This document shows, piece after piece, positions 5,575 through 7,401 of a stretch of 7,401 bases of DNA (its first letter is position 1; each line of letters opens with the position of its first letter). A program made the position numbers and the translations under genes. Where the stretch lies: positions 1 through 7,401 of the forward strand of contig JAENWZ010000105.1 in the NCBI GenBank assembly GCA_016649795.1. The letters run 5' to 3'. This stretch comes from Proteiniphilum sp. GTDB taxonomy: Bacteria > Bacteroidota > Bacteroidia > Bacteroidales > Dysgonomonadaceae. The notes beneath the pieces were generated by a model, which saw only the letters and a program-made list of their open reading frames with translations, ran no database searches and was not told the origin of the DNA.

Positions 5575-7401
5575 TTATCGTAACGAATCGAGCAGCTTCT
5601 CCAGCGAGTACTCATCCTGAATAAATACATCACGCGGCTTACTGCCTTGTGCGGCACCTACTATACCTGCTGCTTCCAGCTGATCCATCAATCTTCCGGC
5701 ACGATTGTATCCGATGGAGAACTTACGTTGAATGAGCGAGGTGGAGCCTTGCTGATGCACCACGATGAGCCTTGCAGCCTCTTCGAAGAGCGCATCCCGG
5801 TCGTTCAGATCCACTGCACCCGGTACTGCTTCAGCATCTCCGACCACTTCGGGAAGTGCGAAGGCATTGTCGTAGCCATGCTGTTTTCCAATATATTGGG
5901 TGATCTCCTCCACCTCGGGCGTATCCACAAATGCACACTGAATACGGATAAGGTTGTTCCCTTGTGAGAAGAGCATATCTCCTCGACCTATGAGCTGGTT
6001 GGCACCACTCATATCGAGTATGGTTCGCGAGTCTATCTGGGAGGTTACGCGGAAGGCCATTCTGGCCGGGAAGTTGGCTTTGATGGTACCGGTAATGATA
6101 TTGGTGGTAGGACGCTGCGTGGCAATCACCATATGCATTCCCACGGCACGTGCTTTTTGTGCAATGCGGGCAATGGGCATCTCAATCTCTTTCCCTGCTG
6201 TCATAATCAGATCGCCAAACTCATCAATCACCACCACGATATAGGGCATGTACTTGTGCCCTTTTTCAGGATTAAGACGCCGTTTGATATACTTCTCATT
6301 ATACTCTTTAATGGTGCGGACGTGTGCCTTCATCAGCAACTCATAACGATCGTCCATCTCCCTGGTGAGAGAGTTCAGTGTTTGTGTCACTTTGGTCACG
6401 TCGGTGATGATCGCTTTCTGTTCATCCGGCAGTTTAGCGAGATAGTGCTTCTCGATGGTGGAATAGATGTTAAACTCCACCATCTTGGGATCTATCAGCA
6501 CCATCTTCATCTCCGATGGATGCTTTTTGTAAAGGAGTGAGGTGATGATGGCGTTCAACCCAACCGATTTACCCTGTCCCGTAGCTCCTGCTACCAGTAG
6601 GTGGGGCATCTTGGTAAGATCGAAGATAAACACTTCGTTGGTAATGGTTTTCCCCAACGCAACGGGCAGTTCGTAATTACACTCCTGGAACCTTTTGGAG
6701 GTGATGACGGACTGCATCGATACAATCTGCGGGTCTTTATTGGGTACTTCAATACCGATCGTACCCTTCCCGGGCATCGGCGCGATAATACGGATGCCTA
6801 GTGCCGAGAGGCTAAGCGCAATATCGTCTTCCAGGTTCCTGATTTTGGATATGCGGACACCAGCCTGGGGCACAATCTCATAGAGGGTGATGGTAGGGCC
6901 TACAGTGGCTTTGATGGAGGTTATCTCTATACCATAGTTGCGCAGCGTGTGAATGATCTTCTCCTTATTCTCATTCTGTTCCGCCATGTCTACCGCTCTG
7001 TCACCGGTGTTATAGATCTTCAACAGATTCATTGTAGGGAACCTGAACGAGGAGAGATCTTTTCTCGGGTCGTAATCCTCCTGTTGTTCTGTATGGAGAT
7101 AATCGGGGCCCTCCTCACTTTGTTTATTATCCAACGGATTTTGTGTCTGTGCTACCTCGTCGTCTTTTGGCACGATCACCTCGAAAGCATCATCCGGGAG
7201 TGGCTCTTTATTCGTCTTTGATGCTCTAAGGGAGGTGGTGCCACTGTTCAGAGTGGTAAGGGGGATATCTGCTACCAGTGTCTCTTCTTCTGATTGATCG
7301 TTTTCATCCGGTTCAATTATTGTCTCTCTTTTCTTTTTCAGCCAGGCGAAGAATCGTTTGAACACTCCCGGGTTTCTCTCTGTTTCAGTAAAATCCTGTT
7401 C
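5575..7401 (-). CDS. ftsK: DNA translocase FtsK/SpoIIIE, N-terminal part beyond the window
   Basis: FtsK is a septum-anchored hexameric motor that pumps chromosomal DNA toward dif and helps resolve chromosome dimers during division. The frame is open to the right edge; 608 codons are visible. The GTG at 7365 is not taken as the start because coding continues upstream, and the family's N-terminal membrane helices (usually about 200 residues) must lie outside. Counting from that GTG codon as residue 1: a basic segment FKRFFAWLKKKRE (2-14) probably follows the last membrane helix. Then comes an acidic, probably disordered linker (to about 105) and the alpha and beta motor domains with Walker A GATGQGKS (260-267) and Walker B VVVIDEFGDL (377-386). 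The family signatures ATQRPTTNIITG and SQIDSRTILDMSGA follow. The gamma winged helix (about 524-582, FSIGYNRAGRLMDQLEAAGIV) recognises orienting DNA motifs. The TAA stop is 147 bp before the LolA-like gene. Confidence 0.96.
   Translation of the reverse strand, partial: EQDFTETERNPGVFKRFFAWLKKKRETIIEPDENDQSEEETLVADIPLTTLNSGTTSLRASKTNKEPLPDDAFEVIVPKDDEVAQTQNPLDNKQSEEGPDYLHTEQQEDYDPRKDLSSFRFPTMNLLKIYNTGDRAVDMAEQNENKEKIIHTLRNYGIEITSIKATVGPTITLYEIVPQAGVRISKIRNLEDDIALSLSALGIRIIAPMPGKGTIGIEVPNKDPQIVSMQSVITSKRFQECNYELPVALGKTITNEVFIFDLTKMPHLLVAGATGQGKSVGLNAIITSLLYKKHPSEMKMVLIDPKMVEFNIYSTIEKHYLAKLPDEQKAIITDVTKVTQTLNSLTREMDDRYELLMKAHVRTIKEYNEKYIKRRLNPEKGHKYMPYIVVVIDEFGDLIMTAGKEIEMPIARIAQKARAVGMHMVIATQRPTTNIITGTIKANFPARMAFRVTSQIDSRTILDMSGANQLIGRGDMLFSQGNNLIRIQCAFVDTPEVEEITQYIGKQHGYDNAFALPEVVGDAEAVPGAVDLNDRDALFEEAARLIVVHQQGSTSLIQRKFSIGYNRAGRLMDQLEAAGIVGAAQGSKPRDVFIQDEYSLEKLLDSLR

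Overview
The window is ordinary bacterial core-genome DNA. It most likely comes from the phylum Bacteroidota, order Bacteroidales; a Dysgonomonadaceae or Porphyromonadaceae-like genome is plausible, but I cannot fix the genus by eye. Four things point there: the FtsA-FtsZ-YqeY gene order, a LolA-like chaperone next to FtsK and TrxB, A/T-rich gene leaders without Shine-Dalgarno motifs, and one good match to the Bacteroidetes -7 promoter element TAnnTTTG.

Left half, plus strand: the 3' part of ftsA (cut by the left edge), then ftsZ, then a GatB/YqeY-domain gene. Gaps are 20 and 41 bp, so this looks like the distal end of a division operon. FtsA tethers FtsZ polymers to the membrane and FtsZ builds the Z-ring. 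YqeY is a small helical protein of unsettled function that resembles the tRNA-binding tail of GatB.

Right half, minus strand, read right to left: ftsK (cut by the right edge, so its membrane domain is missing), a 147-bp gap, a LolA-like lipoprotein chaperone gene, a 177-bp gap, trxB (thioredoxin reductase), and 17 bp later an exported protein I do not recognise. The two clusters converge at about 2925-2935 with only 11 bp between stop codons. A weak candidate terminator for the plus-strand operon lies inside the 3' end of the opposing gene.

The most interesting non-coding signal is between lolA and trxB. A 13-bp perfect stem-loop (4621-4660) sits 18 nt before the trxB start codon. A candidate Bacteroidetes promoter (4677-4707) lies just upstream of it, so any transcript reaching trxB from that promoter or from further upstream must cross the hairpin. 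No gene-free stretch exceeds 300 bp. I see no mobile element, CRISPR array, tRNA, rRNA or clearly new system here.
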